This document shows positions 1 to 9,410 of a stretch of DNA of 64,000 bases, piece after piece. This stretch comes from a gamma proteobacterium HTCC5015 (GTDB taxonomy: Bacteria > Pseudomonadota > Gammaproteobacteria > HTCC5015): positions 218,419-282,418 of the forward strand of contig DS990599.1 of NCBI GenBank assembly GCA_000155715.1, given 5' to 3'. The notes under the pieces are model-generated. The model saw nothing but the letters and a program-made list of their open reading frames with translations, was not told the DNA's origin and made no database searches. Made by a program: the position numbers and the translations under genes. Position 1 is the first letter of the stretch, and every line of letters starts with the position of its first letter.

Positions 1-1
1 G

Positions 2-811
2 GGCAGCGTGAGTTGGTTGTACTACTCGGATCGCTTGGTCGAATTTCCTTTGGGGGTGTTTGGCGTCGCCGTGGGTACGGTGATTTTGCCCGCTTTGTCG
101 CAGCGCCACGCGGCCAACAATCCCGAGAGCTTTTCTCACACGTTGGATTGGGCCTGGAAGTGGGTGGTGGTCATTTCGCTGCCCGCCATGGTGGGCTTGA
201 TGGTGTTGTCGGGGCCGATGTTGTCGACGCTATTTCAATACGATGCCTTTGGTGAGCGCAGTGTGGCAATGTCGACTTGGAGCTTGATGGCCTACAGCTT
301 GGGCCTGCCCGCCTTCATTCTCATTAAAATTTTTGCCCCCGCTTTTTTTGCGCGCCAAGACAGTAAAACCCCCGTCCGCATCGGTGTGCAGGCCATGGCG
401 GTGAATATGCTATTTAACCTAATCTTTGTCGGTCTGATGATCTATTGGGATTTTGAAGCGCCCCATACGGGCTTGGCGCTGGCGACGGCGGCATCGGGGT
501 GGCTAAATGCGTGGTGGTTGTATCGCACCTTGCGCCGCGAGGGCGTGTATCAGCTTGAAAAAGGCTGGTTGGCTTTTTGGGGGCGCACGTTGTTGGCCAG
601 TGGGGCGATGGCGGCGGCCTTGTACTGGGCAGTGCCGCTGGTGTTGGAGGCGCAGGCCTCAGGAGCGAACTGGAGCGCATGGTTGTGGTGGCAACGAGCC
701 GTTTGGCTGCTGGCTTTTGTCGGTTTAGGAGCGCTGGTATATGCTATCGCGCAGTGGTTAATGGGGCTGCGCCCCCGCGATTTGCTGGAGCGTCCCAGCA
801 CAAAAGATTAG
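2..811 (+). CDS. murJ: Lipid II flippase MurJ, C-terminal part
   Basis: MurJ (MviN) is the inner-membrane flippase that moves lipid II to the periplasm for peptidoglycan synthesis. Only the last 269 residues are in the window; the gene starts beyond the left edge, since the frame is open to the first base. The visible part opens with GSVSWLYYSDRL and EFPLGVFGVA, a conserved MurJ stretch, then shows several hydrophobic helices with short loops, as expected for the second half of a 14-helix MOP-superfamily protein. It ends 12 bp before ribF, in the murJ-ribF-ileS-lspA order common in gammaproteobacteria, so these genes are probably co-transcribed. The identification is secure. Confidence 0.95.
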   Translation, partial: GSVSWLYYSDRLVEFPLGVFGVAVGTVILPALSQRHAANNPESFSHTLDWAWKWVVVISLPAMVGLMVLSGPMLSTLFQYDAFGERSVAMSTWSLMAYSLGLPAFILIKIFAPAFFARQDSKTPVRIGVQAMAVNMLFNLIFVGLMIYWDFEAPHTGLALATAASGWLNAWWLYRTLRREGVYQLEKGWLAFWGRTLLASGAMAAALYWAVPLVLEAQASGANWSAWLWWQRAVWLLAFVGLGALVYAIAQWLMGLRPRDLLERPSTKD

Positions 812-823
812 GCTCCAAATATT

Positions 824-1789
824 TTGAGTAATTCCTCTCTGTCTATTCAAATTCTTCGCCGCGCGCCTGCTCCCGGTGCTCATCGCCGCGAGCAAAAGGG
901 TTGCGTGGCGACGATCGGCAATTTTGATGGTGTTCACCGCGGTCATCAGAAAGTGATTGCGGGCTTGCAGGTGGCGGGTGCTCGCTTGGGGCTGCCTAGC
1001 GTTGTGATTAGCTTTGAGCCGCTGCCACGGGAGTATTTTGCGGGTCGGCAATCTCCACCGCGCCTCACGCGCTTTCGCGAAAAGGCCGAGCAGTTGGATC
1101 AATTGGGCGTAGCGCGTTTTTTGTGTATGCCCTTCGACGACGGTTTGGCACAGCAGTGTCCCGAAGACTTCATTCAGCAAGTGCTGGTGGAGGGCTTGGG
1201 TGTACGCTACTTAGTGGTGGGTGACGACTTTCGATTTGGTCGCGATCGCGCTGGGGATTTCGCTTTGTTGAAGCGGGCGGGCGAGCGCTACGGCTTTGAA
1301 GTGATTGACACGCAAACGGTAACGGAAGACGCCAAGCGTATCAGTAGCACGCGAATTCGCGAGTTGTTAGAGCGGGGCGATTTGGATGAAGCCGCCGAGC
1401 TACTGGGCCGCCGTTACGCCATGTCGGGTCGCGTCGCACACGGCGACAAGCGAGGCCGAATCATGGGGTACCCCACGGCGAACATTCACATTCACCGCCA
1501 AAAAACACCGGTACAGGGCATTTTTGTCGTGCGCATGCACGGCCTCGAAGAGGGACCGGTCGACGGCGTTGCCAGCCTTGGCGTGCGGCCCACTTTCGAA
1601 GGCGACGGCAAGGCCGTGCTCGAAGTGCACCTGTTTGATTTTGCCCGCAGCATCTACGGCGAGCATGTGCAGGTCGAGTTCTTGCACAAAATTCGCGACG
1701 AGGAAAAGTTTGATTCCATGGAAACCCTCATCGCCGCCATCGACGACGACGCCCGCTGCGCCCGCGCTTGGTTTGCGTCTGCTCGTTAG
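824..1789 (+). CDS. ribF: Bifunctional riboflavin kinase / FAD synthetase RibF
   Basis: RibF phosphorylates riboflavin to FMN and adenylylates FMN to FAD. The 321-residue length fits the family. The N-terminal nucleotidyltransferase domain has the ATP-binding GNFDGVHRGH motif near residue 33 and an ISSTRIR motif near residue 170; the C-terminal flavokinase domain has GYPTANI near residue 215. The first codon in frame that gives the usual N-terminus is TTG at 824; no ATG lies upstream in frame, so the exact start is uncertain. The TAG stop at 1787-1789 is part of the left end of a 198-bp inverted-repeat element, so the native C-terminus could have been slightly altered by insertion. Confidence 0.93.
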   Translation: MSNSSLSIQILRRAPAPGAHRREQKGCVATIGNFDGVHRGHQKVIAGLQVAGARLGLPSVVISFEPLPREYFAGRQSPPRLTRFREKAEQLDQLGVARFLCMPFDDGLAQQCPEDFIQQVLVEGLGVRYLVVGDDFRFGRDRAGDFALLKRAGERYGFEVIDTQTVTEDAKRISSTRIRELLERGDLDEAAELLGRRYAMSGRVAHGDKRGRIMGYPTANIHIHRQKTPVQGIFVVRMHGLEEGPVDGVASLGVRPTFEGDGKAVLEVHLFDFARSIYGEHVQVEFLHKIRDEEKFDSMETLIAAIDDDARCARAWFASAR

Positions 1790-1983
1790 CCACGGAGAGC
1801 ACTGAGAGCACAGAGGGTTTTGGGTCATTCCGAAAAGCGCGTAGCGCTTATTCGGAATTTCTAGATTTTTGTAGCGCGACAGTGACAACGGCACATCGCC
1901 CTGTGTTTGTCGGAAGTGGCTATACTGCATCCGCCCTACGCCCACTGAAAAGCCTCTGTGTTCTCGGTGCTCTCTGTGGCTAA
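1786..1983. repeat. 198-bp inverted-repeat element after ribF
   Basis: The two ends (1786-1816 and 1953-1983) are 31-bp inverted repeats with three mismatches, beginning TTAGCCACGGAGAGCAC and ending with its near complement. Inside lies a second hairpin at about 1830-1862 (ATTCCGAAAAGCGC / GCGCTTATTCGGAAT, one-base bulge). No transposase is encoded. A single end of the same type (CTCGGTGTTCTCTGTGGCTAA) recurs at about 39175-39195 before tkt. The left end contains the ribF stop codon. It looks like a non-autonomous, MITE-like palindromic repeat; mobility is inferred only from structure. Confidence 0.6.
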
Positions 1984-2064
1984 AACCCAAATACTGATAA
2001 ATTCTGCAAAAATCGTTAAGATTCGCCTCTTGTCGATGCAACTCAACCCTGCGGACCCATTGCC

Positions 2065-4875
2065 GTGAGCGATTACAAACACACTTTAAACCTGCCCGAA
2101 ACCGATTTCCCCATGCGTGGAAATCTCGCTAAGCGCGAGCCCGAAATGCTGGAGCGCTGGCAAGCGGATGGGGTTTATCAACAAATGTGCGAGGCGCGCA
2201 AGGGTGCGACGCCATTTTATTTGCACGATGGCCCGCCCTACGCCAATGGCGATATTCACCTCGGCCACGCGGTGAATAAAATTCTTAAAGACATCATTGT
2301 TAAATCGAAAACCCTCGATGGCTACTACGCCCCCTATGTGCCGGGGTGGGATTGCCACGGCTTGCCGATTGAGCTCAAGGTTGAAAAGAAAATTGGCAAG
2401 GCGGGGCAGAAGGTGTCCGCCGCTGATTTTAGAAAGGCGTGTCGCGAGTACGCAGCTCAACAAGTGGATGGGCAGCGCAAAGATTTCATTCGCTTGGGTA
2501 TCGTTGGCGAGTGGGATAAACCCTATTTGACCATGGACTACGCCTTCGAGGCGGACATCGTGCGCAGCCTGGGTCGCCTGGTCAAAGCGGGGCACTTGCA
2601 CAAGGGTTACAAGCCCGTGCACTGGTGTATGGATTGTGGCTCGGCGCTGGCGGAAGCCGAAGTGGAATACCACGACAAGACCTCTAGCCAGATTGATGTG
2701 GCATTTAATGCCGTCGATCCAGTAGACGCGCATCAGCGCTTTGGCGCCACTGGCGACAAACCCGTTGCACTGGTGATTTGGACGACTACGCCTTGGACAT
2801 TGCCTGCCAATCAAGCCGTCGCCGTGCACCCCGAGATGGAGTACCAGCTCATCGACACGGGCGATATGTGTCTCGTATTGGCCAGTGACTTGGCCGAGGC
2901 GGCGCTTGAGCGCTACGACATCGAGAACCCGCGCACACTGGGAACCGCGCTGGGGGCTGCACTAGAGCATATGCCGTTGCAGCACCCCTTTTACGATCGC
3001 CAAGTGCCTACTATTTTAGGCGATCATGTTACGACCGACGCGGGTACGGGCGCGGTGCACACGGCGCCCGGCCACGGTCAGGAAGATTTTGCCGTCGGGC
3101 AAGAGTACGACTTGGACGTTTTTAACCCGGTGATGGGTAACGGCGTTTATCAGTCCGACTTGCCACTGTTTGGCGGCGAGCACATCAACAAGGCCAACCC
3201 CAAAGTCATCGAAGTGCTCAAGGAAAAGGGGGCGCTGATTAAGGCCGCCAAAATGGAGCATAGCTATCCACACTGCTGGCGCCACAAAACGCCGGTGATT
3301 TTCCGCGCTACCCCGCAGTGGTTTATTGCCATGGATCAGGCGAATCTACGGGGCGATGCCCTGCGCGGGGTAGAGCAAACGCAGTGGCTGCCTAGCTGGG
3401 GCGAGGCGCGCATTCGCAATATGATCGAAAGTCGTCCCGATTGGTGTATCTCACGGCAGCGCACTTGGGGCGTGCCGATTGCTCTGTTTATTCACAAGGA
3501 AACGGGCGAGTTGCACCCCAATACGGAGGCCTTGTTCGAGCGTGTGGCCGAGCGCATAGAGGCCGAAGGTATCGAGGCTTGGTTCTCGCTGGAGCCCAGC
3601 GAGTTGCTGGGCGCTGAGGCGGACGACTATGAAAAAGTGACCGACACCTTGGATGTGTGGTTCGACTCTGGCGTGACGCACGCCTGCGTACTCGAACGCC
3701 GCGAAGGCCTAGATGTGCCAGCCGATTTGTATTTGGAAGGCTCGGATCAGCACCGCGGCTGGTTTCAGTCGTCTTTGCTGACGGGCGTGGGCTTGCGCGG
3801 AATACCGCCGTATAAGCAGGTTATGACCCACGGCTTTACCGTGGATAGCCACGGTCACAAGATGTCTAAATCTCAGGGTAATGGCATCGAACCCCAAGAG
3901 ATTATCAATTCTCTGGGGGCGGATATCTTACGCCTGTGGGTGGCCTCTTCGGATTACACCCACGAGATGACCCTGTCTCAAGAAATCCTGAAGCGCACGG
4001 CGGACTCCTACCGCCGCATGCGCAATACCATGCGCTTTTTGTTGGCCAATCTCACCGGTTTTGAGCCCGAGAATGCCTTGCCGTAGGCGGATATGCTGGC
4101 CTTGGATCGCTGGGTGGTCGACGCGGCATCGCAGCTCCAGAAAAAAGTGATCGAGCACTACGAGCACTACAACTTCCACGCGATTTACCAGTTGATTCAC
4201 AACTTTTGCTCCGTGGAGTTGGGCAGTTTCTATCTGGATGTTATTAAAGATCGCCAGTACACCACTCAGGCTGACTCCGTGGCTCGCCGCTCTTGTCAGA
4301 CGGCCATGTTCCATGTGCTAGAAGCTATGGTGCGCTGGTTGGCGCCGATTACGAGCTTCACGGCCGATGAAGCGTGGCGTGCCATGCCCGGTCAGCGCGA
4401 CGAGTGGGTGTTTACACAAACGTGGTACGACGGTCTGTTCGAGCTCGACGAAGGTGAAGCCATGAACCGTGAGTTCTGGTCGCGCTTGCTGAGTGTGCGC
4501 GAGGGCGTCAGCCGCGAACTGGAAGGATTGCGTAAATCGGGTGCTATCGGTTCGTCACTTCAGGCGGAGGTGTCGCTCTATACGGATGGCGTTTTGTTGC
4601 AGAGCTTGGGTGCTCTGGGTGACGAGCTGCGCTTTGTGTTGTTGACTTCAACCGCCGAGGTGGCGAGTTTGAGTGAGGCGCCCTCAGAGGCGGTTGATAT
4701 TGAGCTGGCCTCAGGCGAGGCCCTGAAGTTAGTGGCCGCGGCCTCTAAAGAGGCTAAGTGCGCACGCTGCTGGCACCACCGCGCTGATGTGGGACAGCAC
4801 GCGGATCATCCCGAGCTGTGTGGCCGCTGTGTCGAGAATGTCGACGGTGCTGGCGAGCAGCGCCAATTTACCTAG
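2065..4875 (+). CDS. ileS: Isoleucyl-tRNA synthetase, reading frame split by an amber codon
   Basis: IleRS charges tRNA-Ile with isoleucine and is essential. The frame starts at GTG 2065 and, read through, gives 936 positions, matching the usual length of about 940. Class I signatures are present: [12 protein letters not shown] (HIGH) near residue 60, the CP1 editing domain with [11 protein letters not shown] and [12 protein letters not shown] (about 200-400), and KMSKS at 599-603. The C-terminal zinc site CARC...CGRC starts near 899. TAG at 4084-4086 (codon 674) interrupts the frame in the linker between the catalytic and anticodon-binding domains; six bases later, in the same frame, an ATG (4093) follows. 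Both halves are otherwise intact, so the product is either two polypeptides (673 and 260 residues), a read-through protein, or a sequencing error. The lspA start follows directly. Confidence 0.93.
4084..4086 (+). other. In-frame amber codon inside ileS
   Basis: The codon order around it is GCC TTG CCG TAG GCG GAT ATG CTG GCC. One transition (CAG to TAG) would explain it, and homologs tolerate variable residues in this linker. AGGCGG, a plausible ribosome-binding sequence, overlaps the stop and lies five bases before the ATG at 4093, so termination-reinitiation is mechanically possible. TAG is the normal stop of ribF, of ileS itself and of other genes here, so reassignment of the codon is unlikely. 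Confidence 0.9.
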
Positions 4876-4876
4876 G

Positions 4877-5392
4877 GTGGCTTCCTTGCAAAAAAATGAA
4901 TCTAAATTCATTGCTTGGTATTGCTATGCGTTGGCGGGGTTTGTCATCGCCTTGGATCAAGTCACCAAATTGTGGGCCGACAGCGCCTTGGCGTATCGAG
5001 AGATTGTGCCCGTAACGCCGTTTTTTAATATCACTCTCGCCTATAATAAGGGCGCTGCCTTTAGCTTTTTGGCCGATCACAGTGGCTGGCAGCGCTGGTT
5101 TTTTGCGGCGTTGGCGCTCGTGGCCGCCGTTGTGTTGATCGTGTGGATATGGCGTATTAAGCCAGCAGAGCGCTTGATGTCGTGGCCTTTGTCACTGGTG
5201 CTGGGCGGTGCTATCGGAAACTTAATCGACCGCTTAGCCTATGGCCACGTGGTGGATTTTTTAGACTTTTTCTATGGCCGTTACCACTGGCCCGCTTTTA
5301 ATGTGGCAGACTCGGCGATTGTTTGTGGTGCCGCGTGGCTGATTTGGCTGAGTTTCTTTCCCTCCGCTCGACATAGTTCATTGGATCAGTAA
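4877..5392 (+). CDS. lspA: Lipoprotein signal peptidase LspA
   Basis: LspA (signal peptidase II) is the inner-membrane aspartyl protease that removes signal peptides from prolipoproteins. The family motifs are all visible: DQVTK near the first helix, [24 protein letters not shown] with the first catalytic Asp, VVDFLDF, and [10 protein letters not shown] with the second Asp. Four hydrophobic helices fit the fold. The start is placed at GTG 4877, one base after the ileS stop; TTG 4886 is the alternative, and neither has a strong ribosome-binding site, which suggests translational coupling to ileS. With GTG the product has 171 residues, typical for LspA. In many relatives fkpB follows; here ispH comes next. 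Confidence 0.94.
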   Translation: MASLQKNESKFIAWYCYALAGFVIALDQVTKLWADSALAYREIVPVTPFFNITLAYNKGAAFSFLADHSGWQRWFFAALALVAAVVLIVWIWRIKPAERLMSWPLSLVLGGAIGNLIDRLAYGHVVDFLDFFYGRYHWPAFNVADSAIVCGAAWLIWLSFFPSARHSSLDQ

Positions 5393-5459
5393 TTGCCCTT
5401 GTAGCCTGCTTGGTGCCCTGCGCTGTTTTTCCCTCGCCACACTATGGCATAATCGCCGT

Positions 5460-6440
5460 ATGACTCAGCGACTCAATAACGCCACTATCTATCTTGCCAA
5501 TCCACGCGGCTTTTGTGCCGGCGTGGATCGGGCCATCGACATTGTCGAGCGCGCGTTGGAGCATTTTCCTCCGCCGATCTATGTGCGCCATGAGGTCGTA
5601 CACAATAAATACGTTGTCGACGACTTGCGTGAGAAAGGGGCGATTTTTGTTGAGGAGCTGCACGAAGTGCCCGATGATTCCACGGTCATCTTTAGTGCGC
5701 ACGGCGTGTCTCGCGCTGTTGAGGAAGAGGCGGAGCGACGTGGCTTACAAGTGTTTGACGCTACGTGTCCGCTGGTCACCAAAGTGCATATGGAAGTGGC
5801 GCGCTACTCCAAGAAAAACAAAGAAGTCATCATGATTGGCCACGAGGGTCATCCCGAAGTGGAGGGAACCATGGGTCGCTATATTAAATCGGGCGGCAAG
5901 GGTGAGATGTACTTGGTGGAGAGCCCCGAGGACGTTTTGGCACTAGAAGTTAACGATCCCGATAACTTGGCGTTTGTTACGCAAACCACGCTGTCGATGG
6001 ACGATACTTCAGAAGTGATCGAAGCGCTTCAGAGGAAATTCCCTAAACTGGATTCACCGCGCAAGGAAGACATCTGCTACGCCACGCAAAATCGCCAAGA
6101 CGCGATTAAATCTATGGTTAAACAATGTGATCTGCTATTGGTTGTGGGTTCTAAAAATAGCTCGAACTCCAAGCGGCTCGTTGAAATTGGCCTAAAAAAT
6201 GGCGTGGACAGTTATCTGGTCGATAATAAATCAGAAATTGACCCAGACTGGCTCGAAGGAAAGCGTAGCGTCGGCTTGAGTTCAGGCGCCTCCGCCCCCG
6301 AGGTGTTGGTGCGAGAGGTGCTAGATTACCTCAAGGCTGAGGGCGCTGTAGTGGAAGACGGCCTCTATCGCGCCCCCGAGGGCGTGACCTTTTCTCTGCC
6401 AATTGAACTGCGAGATTCGCGCTTAAAAGCCCGCCTCTAA
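5460..6440 (+). CDS. ispH: 4-hydroxy-3-methylbut-2-enyl diphosphate reductase IspH
   Basis: IspH (LytB) is the 4Fe-4S enzyme catalysing the last step of the MEP isoprenoid pathway, giving IPP and DMAPP. The 326-residue protein has the conserved PRGFCAGV near residue 14 with the first cluster cysteine, [10 protein letters not shown] near 100 with the second, the catalytic TQTTLS region near 175, and CYATQNRQ near 205 with the third cysteine. The SGASAPE motif lies near the C-terminus. It starts at ATG 5460, 67 bp after lspA, and precedes the pilin operon, the same neighbour relationship as in Pseudomonas. Confidence 0.97.
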   Translation: MTQRLNNATIYLANPRGFCAGVDRAIDIVERALEHFPPPIYVRHEVVHNKYVVDDLREKGAIFVEELHEVPDDSTVIFSAHGVSRAVEEEAERRGLQVFDATCPLVTKVHMEVARYSKKNKEVIMIGHEGHPEVEGTMGRYIKSGGKGEMYLVESPEDVLALEVNDPDNLAFVTQTTLSMDDTSEVIEALQRKFPKLDSPRKEDICYATQNRQDAIKSMVKQCDLLLVVGSKNSSNSKRLVEIGLKNGVDSYLVDNKSEIDPDWLEGKRSVGLSSGASAPEVLVREVLDYLKAEGAVVEDGLYRAPEGVTFSLPIELRDSRLKARL

Positions 6441-6566
6441 GCACCGCTCATCGCGTAAATCACCTGATTTTTTCCGCTTGTCGCGCTAAAGTGCAGCGTC
6501 TGTCTGCTGGCGCTGGCGATTGTTTGTGCCTGTTTCATAATAGGATTGAGCCAAAAGGTTTTGGAT

Positions 6567-7091
6567 ATGTATAGAGAACACGGTTTTACATTGGTCGAGA
6601 TGGTGATCACGATTGTGATTGCAGCTATTGCCTTGGCAATAGCGACCCCATCTATGTTGGGCATGGTCGCCTCCAACAACGCGACTAATGAGGCGAATCG
6701 AATTATTTCTAGTTTGAGCTTGGCTCGCAGTGAGGCGATTAAGCGAAATATGGCCGTTAATGTGGGCTCTAAAGGCAGTGGTACAGACTGGAGTGACGGT
6801 TGGCAGGTGTATAGCGATGCAGACAGCCCTGCCTCTGGTAATACCAACTACTCGGCGGCACAAGATGTGCTGGTCGAAGATGCGGATGAGGTAGCGGATG
6901 GCGTCACCATCAGCGTAGCGCCAAGCCAAAACTGGATTGCCTATGGCGGCAGCGGTTTTTTAATGGAAAGTGGATTGGCTTCGATTGATATCTGGGTGTG
7001 TGCTGACATCAACGGCAATACAGCGCAGCGGCATATCACGATTTCTCGGTCGGGCCGACCTTCTGTAGATGATGCGGGTGGTGGATGCTGA
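6567..7091 (+). CDS. Type IV pilus minor pilin, FimT/FimU/GspH-like
   Basis: A minor pilin that would join the priming complex at the tip of the type IV pilus. The prepilin signature is MYREHG then FTLVEMVITIV: a short basic leader, Gly before the PilD cleavage site, Phe at +1 and Glu at +5, then a hydrophobic helix. The C-terminal region fits the GspH/FimT fold. I chose ATG 6567 because it gives a normal leader; a TTG at 6546 would lengthen it by seven residues. It is the first gene of a six-gene pilus cluster and corresponds by position to fimU of Pseudomonas. Its stop overlaps the start of the next gene. Confidence 0.88.
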   Translation: MYREHGFTLVEMVITIVIAAIALAIATPSMLGMVASNNATNEANRIISSLSLARSEAIKRNMAVNVGSKGSGTDWSDGWQVYSDADSPASGNTNYSAAQDVLVEDADEVADGVTISVAPSQNWIAYGGSGFLMESGLASIDIWVCADINGNTAQRHITISRSGRPSVDDAGGGC

Positions 7092-7618
7092 TGAAACAGC
7101 GAGTGATTAAAAAGCAATCGGGTTTTGGCATGATTGAAGTGCTGGTCGCGGTATTGGTGTTGAGCGTTGGTGTTATCGGTATGGCGGCGCTGCAAATGCA
7201 GACGCTGAAGTCCAGCAATGAAGCCTCGCAGCGCTCAGTGGCACTGCTTGTTGCGCGTTCGGTCATTAGTCAAATGCGCTCCAATGCGGGTGGGGCCCAG
7301 GCCTATGTTGGCGCCTACTCTGGCGCTGATTGCGACGGCGGAGCCCCGAATTCTTGCACAGGTGGGGCGAATTGTACGGAGGCTCAGCTGGCGGCCTTTG
7401 ATGCCTATAGCACCATGTGTGGTTCGGGCGGGAGCGCTAACTCGGGCATGGGCGAACAAATACCCGATGCCACGGTCACGGTGACGTGTAATCCAGCGCC
7501 CTGCGATTTTATTCAAAGTGTCGTAACGGTCGATGTAGATTTTACGGCGAGAAGAAATCAACTAGACAGTGCTGGCGCAGATCGCACGCAGCGTGTTTCA
7601 TTGTCTACGAGGCTATAG
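7085..7618 (+). CDS. pilV: Type IV pilus minor pilin PilV-like
   Basis: The second minor pilin of the cluster, 177 residues. The leader ends in KKQSG followed by FGMIEVLVAVLVLSVGVIG, a class III prepilin segment with Glu at +5; LVAVLVLSVG is typical for PilV. The mature part has several cysteines (CDGG, CTGGANC, CGSGG, CNPAPC), likely forming disulfides in the periplasm. ATG 7085 and ATG 7091 are both possible starts; the gene overlaps the preceding stop, suggesting translational coupling. PilV acts with FimU, PilW and PilX to prime pilus assembly and to display PilY1 (family knowledge). Confidence 0.88.
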   Translation: MLMKQRVIKKQSGFGMIEVLVAVLVLSVGVIGMAALQMQTLKSSNEASQRSVALLVARSVISQMRSNAGGAQAYVGAYSGADCDGGAPNSCTGGANCTEAQLAAFDAYSTMCGSGGSANSGMGEQIPDATVTVTCNPAPCDFIQSVVTVDVDFTARRNQLDSAGADRTQRVSLSTRL

Positions 7619-7621
7619 CAA

Positions 7622-8479
7622 ATGATGTTGAACAGGGTTAAAAAATCAGCCGGCTTCACCTTGATTGAGTTGCTCATCTCAATGCTGATTGGTGCGTTTT
7701 TAGTCGGGGGTATCGCGACATTGTTTGTGTCCTCTAACCAAACGTATTCTAGCGTTGAGCAGCTGAGTCGCCTTCAGGAAAATGGGCGTTTTGCGATGGC
7801 GGTCTTCGATCGCTACCTCTCATTGGCGGGCTTCGATAATTATTACCGCGCCGATCGCCCCAGTGGCTTTTCAACGCCCGTGAGAGTGGTGGGCTGTGGA
7901 GGCGAGCTATGTTCCAGCAATGGAGCTACATCAGACCAGCTGTCCATCGAATACGACCTGCCCATTGATAATCCAACGGCTGCATGGGAATTCATCACGT
8001 GTAATGGAACGACGCTAAATACGGGGTCTCCGACTCGACGCGTGATTGAAACCTTTAGTGTCGATGCCAATCCAGCCGACGACAGTTATGTGCTGCGGTG
8101 TCGCAGTTTTGATGCAGAAACGGAGAATGCTTTGGGCGGATGGGCCGATGTAGTCGATGGCATCAGAGATTTTCAGTTTCAATTAGGCCTGAAGCCAGTG
8201 GCGGTGGGTGCCGCTGGCGCCACTGGCACGCCTTCGGTTACGACGTACGCCAATGCTGGGCAGGCGGCAGCTGTGGGCGATCAGGATACACTCAACGAGC
8301 GCCTGCTTAGTGTCAGGATTGGCATGGTGGTGAGAGCGGGTAATACCACATCGAACAATATGGAGAATGAGGCGGTTGAAACTGACTACCAAGTGCTCGA
8401 TGGCCCAGCCGTTAGCAATGATTCGGGTCAGATCCACTATATTTTTACAGAGACATTTCAGTTAAATAACGCGGTGTAG
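7622..8479 (+). CDS. pilW: Type IV pilus minor pilin PilW
   Basis: A 285-residue minor pilin. The leader ends KKSAG before FTLIELLISMLIGAFLVGG, with Glu at +5 and a long hydrophobic helix. Length and the SSNQTYSSVEQLSRLQENGRFA-type region after the helix match PilW, which is larger than other minor pilins. It starts three bases after pilV and ends three bases before pilX. PilW links PilX and PilY1 into the tip complex in Pseudomonas; the same role is inferred here from gene order. Confidence 0.88.
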   Translation: MMLNRVKKSAGFTLIELLISMLIGAFLVGGIATLFVSSNQTYSSVEQLSRLQENGRFAMAVFDRYLSLAGFDNYYRADRPSGFSTPVRVVGCGGELCSSNGATSDQLSIEYDLPIDNPTAAWEFITCNGTTLNTGSPTRRVIETFSVDANPADDSYVLRCRSFDAETENALGGWADVVDGIRDFQFQLGLKPVAVGAAGATGTPSVTTYANAGQAAAVGDQDTLNERLLSVRIGMVVRAGNTTSNNMENEAVETDYQVLDGPAVSNDSGQIHYIFTETFQLNNAV

Positions 8480-8482
8480 AGA

Positions 8483-9025
8483 ATGAAACTACAGTCATTA
8501 AACAAACAAAGCGGTGCGGCCCTCGTCGTCAGTATGGTTCTGCTGGCCGTGATGACTTTGCTGGCAGTAACCGCCATGCGATCGACCGGCATTGATGAAA
8601 AAATGGTGGGTAATATGCAGCAAGTGACAGAGTTAAGAGAGGCTGTGCAAGGCGAGCTGAGGGCGCACGTCTGGGAGTTGGCCGTTGACTCGAGTGTCGG
8701 CAATACGGATATCACGGCGGCGGAAAACGCCAACAACCAAGTTGGCAAGCCTCTGTCTCTGGGCGTGAAAAGCGCAAAGTACGTCAATCAGGCCACGATG
8801 ACGAGTTATGGAACAAGTGGCGGCGTGAAAGACGACGACGGCCGTAGGCTTTATGCCGCCCCCAGCTGGTGTAATTCATCGCTTGGCTCGTTTAGTTGCT
8901 ACGCAATGCTCATTCAAGCAGGTGGCGAGCTAGGTAGCACGGGGTTAAGCAATAACCAAGAAGCAGGTTTTGGTGCAGTAGGCCCCGGTGTTGAGGGCGA
9001 TGTCAATGTTAATCAAGGCAGTTAA
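8483..9025 (+). CDS. pilX: Type IV pilus minor pilin PilX
   Basis: A 180-residue PilX-type protein. The leader NKQSG is followed by AALVVSMVLLAVMTLLAV: here +1 is Ala and +5 is not Glu, which is the usual state of PilX and GspK-like tip pilins, because they do not need to pair with a preceding subunit. AMRSTGIDEKMVGN after the helix is the typical PilX region with conserved Met and Asn. It lies between pilW and a small exported-protein gene that precedes pilY1. Confidence 0.88.
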   Translation: MKLQSLNKQSGAALVVSMVLLAVMTLLAVTAMRSTGIDEKMVGNMQQVTELREAVQGELRAHVWELAVDSSVGNTDITAAENANNQVGKPLSLGVKSAKYVNQATMTSYGTSGGVKDDDGRRLYAAPSWCNSSLGSFSCYAMLIQAGGELGSTGLSNNQEAGFGAVGPGVEGDVNVNQGS

Positions 9026-9041
9026 TGCACAGGAGATGGCA

Positions 9042-9410
9042 ATGAAACAGTTAGTGTTTGCAATGTTAATGGTGGTGCTGGCCGGTTCGGCGAGCGCGGC
9101 TGAAAAGGTCAAGTACCAAACGATGAAGATGGTACCTGGAGACCGCACGGTGATCGAGGCAGTCAATATCATGGTGGTGCCAGAGAACTCGGATAAAGGT
9201 CTCATTCGCTATAAAGTGTGTGAAGACTGTGAGTATAAGGGCGTGGAATATGATGAAGAGACGCAGTTTGTCGATCAGCATCATACTGAAATATCGCTAA
9301 AGCAGCTCAAGGCATTGGGTGGTGTTTCAGCGGTTTTAAGAATCGAAGAGGGTGAGGAGAAGCTGCATACCGTTCGTGCTAACCGCGCTCTCAGTGGAGG
9401 TGGATCATGA
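9042..9410 (+). CDS. Small exported protein of the pilus operon, family unknown
   Basis: I do not recognise this family. The 122-residue product begins MKQLVFAMLMVVLAGSASA, a clear Sec signal peptide with an AxA cleavage site, so the mature protein of about 100 residues is periplasmic. It contains one CEDC motif that could form a disulfide or bind metal and is otherwise charged and probably beta-rich. ATG 9042 is preceded by AGGAG at good spacing. The gene ends four bases into pilY1 (overlap 9407-9410), which implies translational coupling and a role linked to PilY1. In Pseudomonas a small gene, pilY2, lies after pilY1 rather than before it, so any equivalence is speculative. Confidence 0.75.
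   Translation: MKQLVFAMLMVVLAGSASAAEKVKYQTMKMVPGDRTVIEAVNIMVVPENSDKGLIRYKVCEDCEYKGVEYDEETQFVDQHHTEISLKQLKALGGVSAVLRIEEGEEKLHTVRANRALSGGGS

Noticed and set aside
2065-4875. Use of TAG as a sense codon in this organism
   Set aside because: TAG is the natural end of murJ, ribF, ileS itself, arsC and others, with normal protein lengths, so only the single codon in ileS is unusual.
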